From assembly GCA_964390945.1 (NCBI GenBank), contig CAYMIV010000004.1:1-63946 (forward strand): 63,946 bases of DNA. Reading direction: 5' to 3'. How positions within the stretch are numbered: position 1 is the first letter of the stretch; each line of letters opens with the position of its first letter. The translations under genes and the position numbers were made by a program. The notes beneath the pieces were generated by a model. That model made no database searches, had not been told where the DNA came from, and was given only the letters and a program-made list of their open reading frames with translations. This stretch comes from Damh-18 sp964390945. GTDB taxonomy: Bacteria; Patescibacteriota; Minisyncoccia; Phycocordibacterales; UBA918. Positions 62,982-63,946 of the stretch are shown here, piece by piece.

Positions 62982-63710
62982 ATGAACAAAAAGATAAAAA
63001 AGAAAAGAATCGCCATTTCGGGCGGTTTTGATCCGATTCATCCAGGACATATCGCCATGATTGAATCCGCTGCTCTCTATGGCGAGGTGCACATTATTGT
63101 GAACAGCGACGACTGGCTCGTTAGAAAAAAGGGCTTCTTCTTTCAGCCGTGGATTGATCGAAAAAAGATACTCGAGGCGTATACGCCGCATATCCATGCT
63201 GTTGACGATACGGATGGAACGGTGTGCGAGGCGCTTCGGCGCATCAAGCCGGATTATTTCGGCAATGGCGGAGATCGGGTAAAGACAAATACCCCCGAAC
63301 TTTCCGTGTGCGAAGAACTCGGCATCGAACCCGTATTTGAACTCGGTGGGGGAAAATATTCTTCAAGTTCAGCATTGAATGCAAAACAGCGGGTTGCCAC
63401 CAGGTGGGGGTGGTATGACGTTATTCTCGACATGCATCAACTCAAAGTAAAAATGCTTCACCTTGAACCCGGTAAATCGCTCTCCTTACAGCGTCACAGC
63501 GACCGAAGTGAATTCTTCTTCATGCCGAACGGGGAAGTGCGTGTGAATTTGCCCGGTGTGTGGCATGTCCTCGAGGCACCGCTCGAGAGCGCTCTCGATG
63601 TGCTCGAGGTGCAGGTTGGTCCCTCCGCGGAGGAAGATATTGAAAAGATTTACGAACACGAAAACCACTTCAGTGTAGAGAGAAAAAAAAGAATCGCGCT
63701 GAACAAATAG
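62982..63710 (+). CDS. nucleotidyltransferase-cupin fusion
   Basis: 242 residues in two parts. Residues 8-130: SGGFDPIHPGHIAMI with HxGH, and GNGGDR, a RfaE/glycerol-3-phosphate-type nucleotidyltransferase. Residues 140-235: a cupin with PGKSLSLQRHSDRSEFFFMPNGEVRV, close to the cupin part of type II mannose-6-phosphate isomerases. The fusion suggests one protein that isomerises and activates a sugar phosphate. GAGGTGG lies next to the start. Confidence 0.85.
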   Translation: MNKKIKKKRIAISGGFDPIHPGHIAMIESAALYGEVHIIVNSDDWLVRKKGFFFQPWIDRKKILEAYTPHIHAVDDTDGTVCEALRRIKPDYFGNGGDRVKTNTPELSVCEELGIEPVFELGGGKYSSSSALNAKQRVATRWGWYDVILDMHQLKVKMLHLEPGKSLSLQRHSDRSEFFFMPNGEVRVNLPGVWHVLEAPLESALDVLEVQVGPSAEEDIEKIYEHENHFSVERKKRIALNK

Positions 63711-63819
63711 TCAATACACCCGTCGACACGCAACTCTCGTATCAGTGAGATGTGCGGGTAACTTTTTTTGGAAAGTTCGGTTATACTTCCTGTGTTTAAA
63801 AGTGTTATCGAGAGCGTTC

Positions 63820-63841
63820 ATAATGCAAGAATAATGCAAGA
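63820..63841 (+). repeat. 11-bp tandem duplication at a gene start
   Basis: ATAATGCAAGA occurs twice in tandem. The first copy gives ATG-CAA-GAA-TAA, a three-codon ORF; the second begins the gene at 63834. Confidence 0.7.
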
Positions 63842-63946
63842 AGCAGAAAAAAACGACGACATCCTCACGCTCCCACGCCTTAACCTCGCGGGGAGAGTGC
63901 TCCACGACCTCGAGGTAATGCTCGTGGGCGGATTCGTGCCCGTCCG
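63834..63946 (+). CDS. partial CDS, cut by the window edge
   Basis: 37 codons visible, no stop. It starts at the second copy of a duplicated ATG region; TATACT (63782-63787) lies upstream. The visible part begins polar and acidic and turns hydrophobic (LVGGFVPV), which may be the first membrane segment. Function cannot be told. Confidence 0.55.
   Translation, partial: MQEAEKNDDILTLPRLNLAGRVLHDLEVMLVGGFVPV

Overview
This looks like a chromosomal segment of a Candidate Phyla Radiation (Patescibacteria) bacterium, most likely Parcubacteria-like. That placement is an inference. It rests on very tight packing (many 4-nt ATGA overlaps), small TrbC-like and two-helix membrane proteins, an orphan VirD4-like ATPase, a PaaX/Cas2-like protein with no CRISPR array, and many starts that lie only 6-12 nt downstream of a -10 box, as expected for leaderless mRNAs.

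1-12.5 kb is core plus small genes: a TrbC-like pilin, three small membrane proteins, tRNA-Ile(GAT) with a decayed partial copy beside it, a DedA protein, murD, a laccase-domain protein, murC, rsmI, a secreted DUF4015-type glycosidase, a VirD4-like ATPase and a hotdog protein. Several short single-gene units here carry strong Shine-Dalgarno (SD) sequences, their own promoters and their own hairpin terminators, unlike the leaderless genes around them.

12.5-63.9 kb is one very large surface-glycan locus. 12.5-22.6 kb has an epimerase fused to half a glycosyltransferase, a GT4, and a duplicated ATP-grasp / PHP / NodB-deacetylase set. A PaaX/Cas2-like gene sits inside that set, bracketed by two inverted repeats that share a core. 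22.7-37 kb has a YvcK-like protein, six GT4 enzymes, a sulfotransferase, a deacetylase, an AsnB-type amidotransferase, a UDP-sugar dehydrogenase lacking its C-terminal domain, a methyltransferase and a GT9 heptosyltransferase-like enzyme. 37-43 kb has a radical SAM protein and sugar-phosphate genes (HAD phosphatase, HldE-like kinase, transaldolase, HldE-like nucleotidyltransferase, cupin isomerase). 43-53 kb has polyprenyl-phosphate GT2 enzymes, GtrA-type flippases, two GT-C membrane transferases and methyltransferases. 53.5-59.5 kb holds KdsB-, KdsC- and KdsA-like enzymes (an ulosonic-acid pathway), a GT-B transferase and a Wzx-type flippase. 59.7-63.7 kb has GDP-mannose 4,6-dehydratase, an FkbM methyltransferase, another GT and a nucleotidyltransferase-cupin fusion.

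Together the genes would make activated sugars (heptose-like, Kdo-like, deoxyhexose, perhaps uronate), assemble and modify them (methyl, sulfate, amide, deacetylation) and export the product. A Kdo/heptose-like chemistry is unexpected for a lineage thought not to make classical LPS. The duplicated ATP-grasp/PHP/deacetylase set and the inverted-repeat-bracketed PaaX/Cas2-like gene are the strongest candidates for something undescribed.
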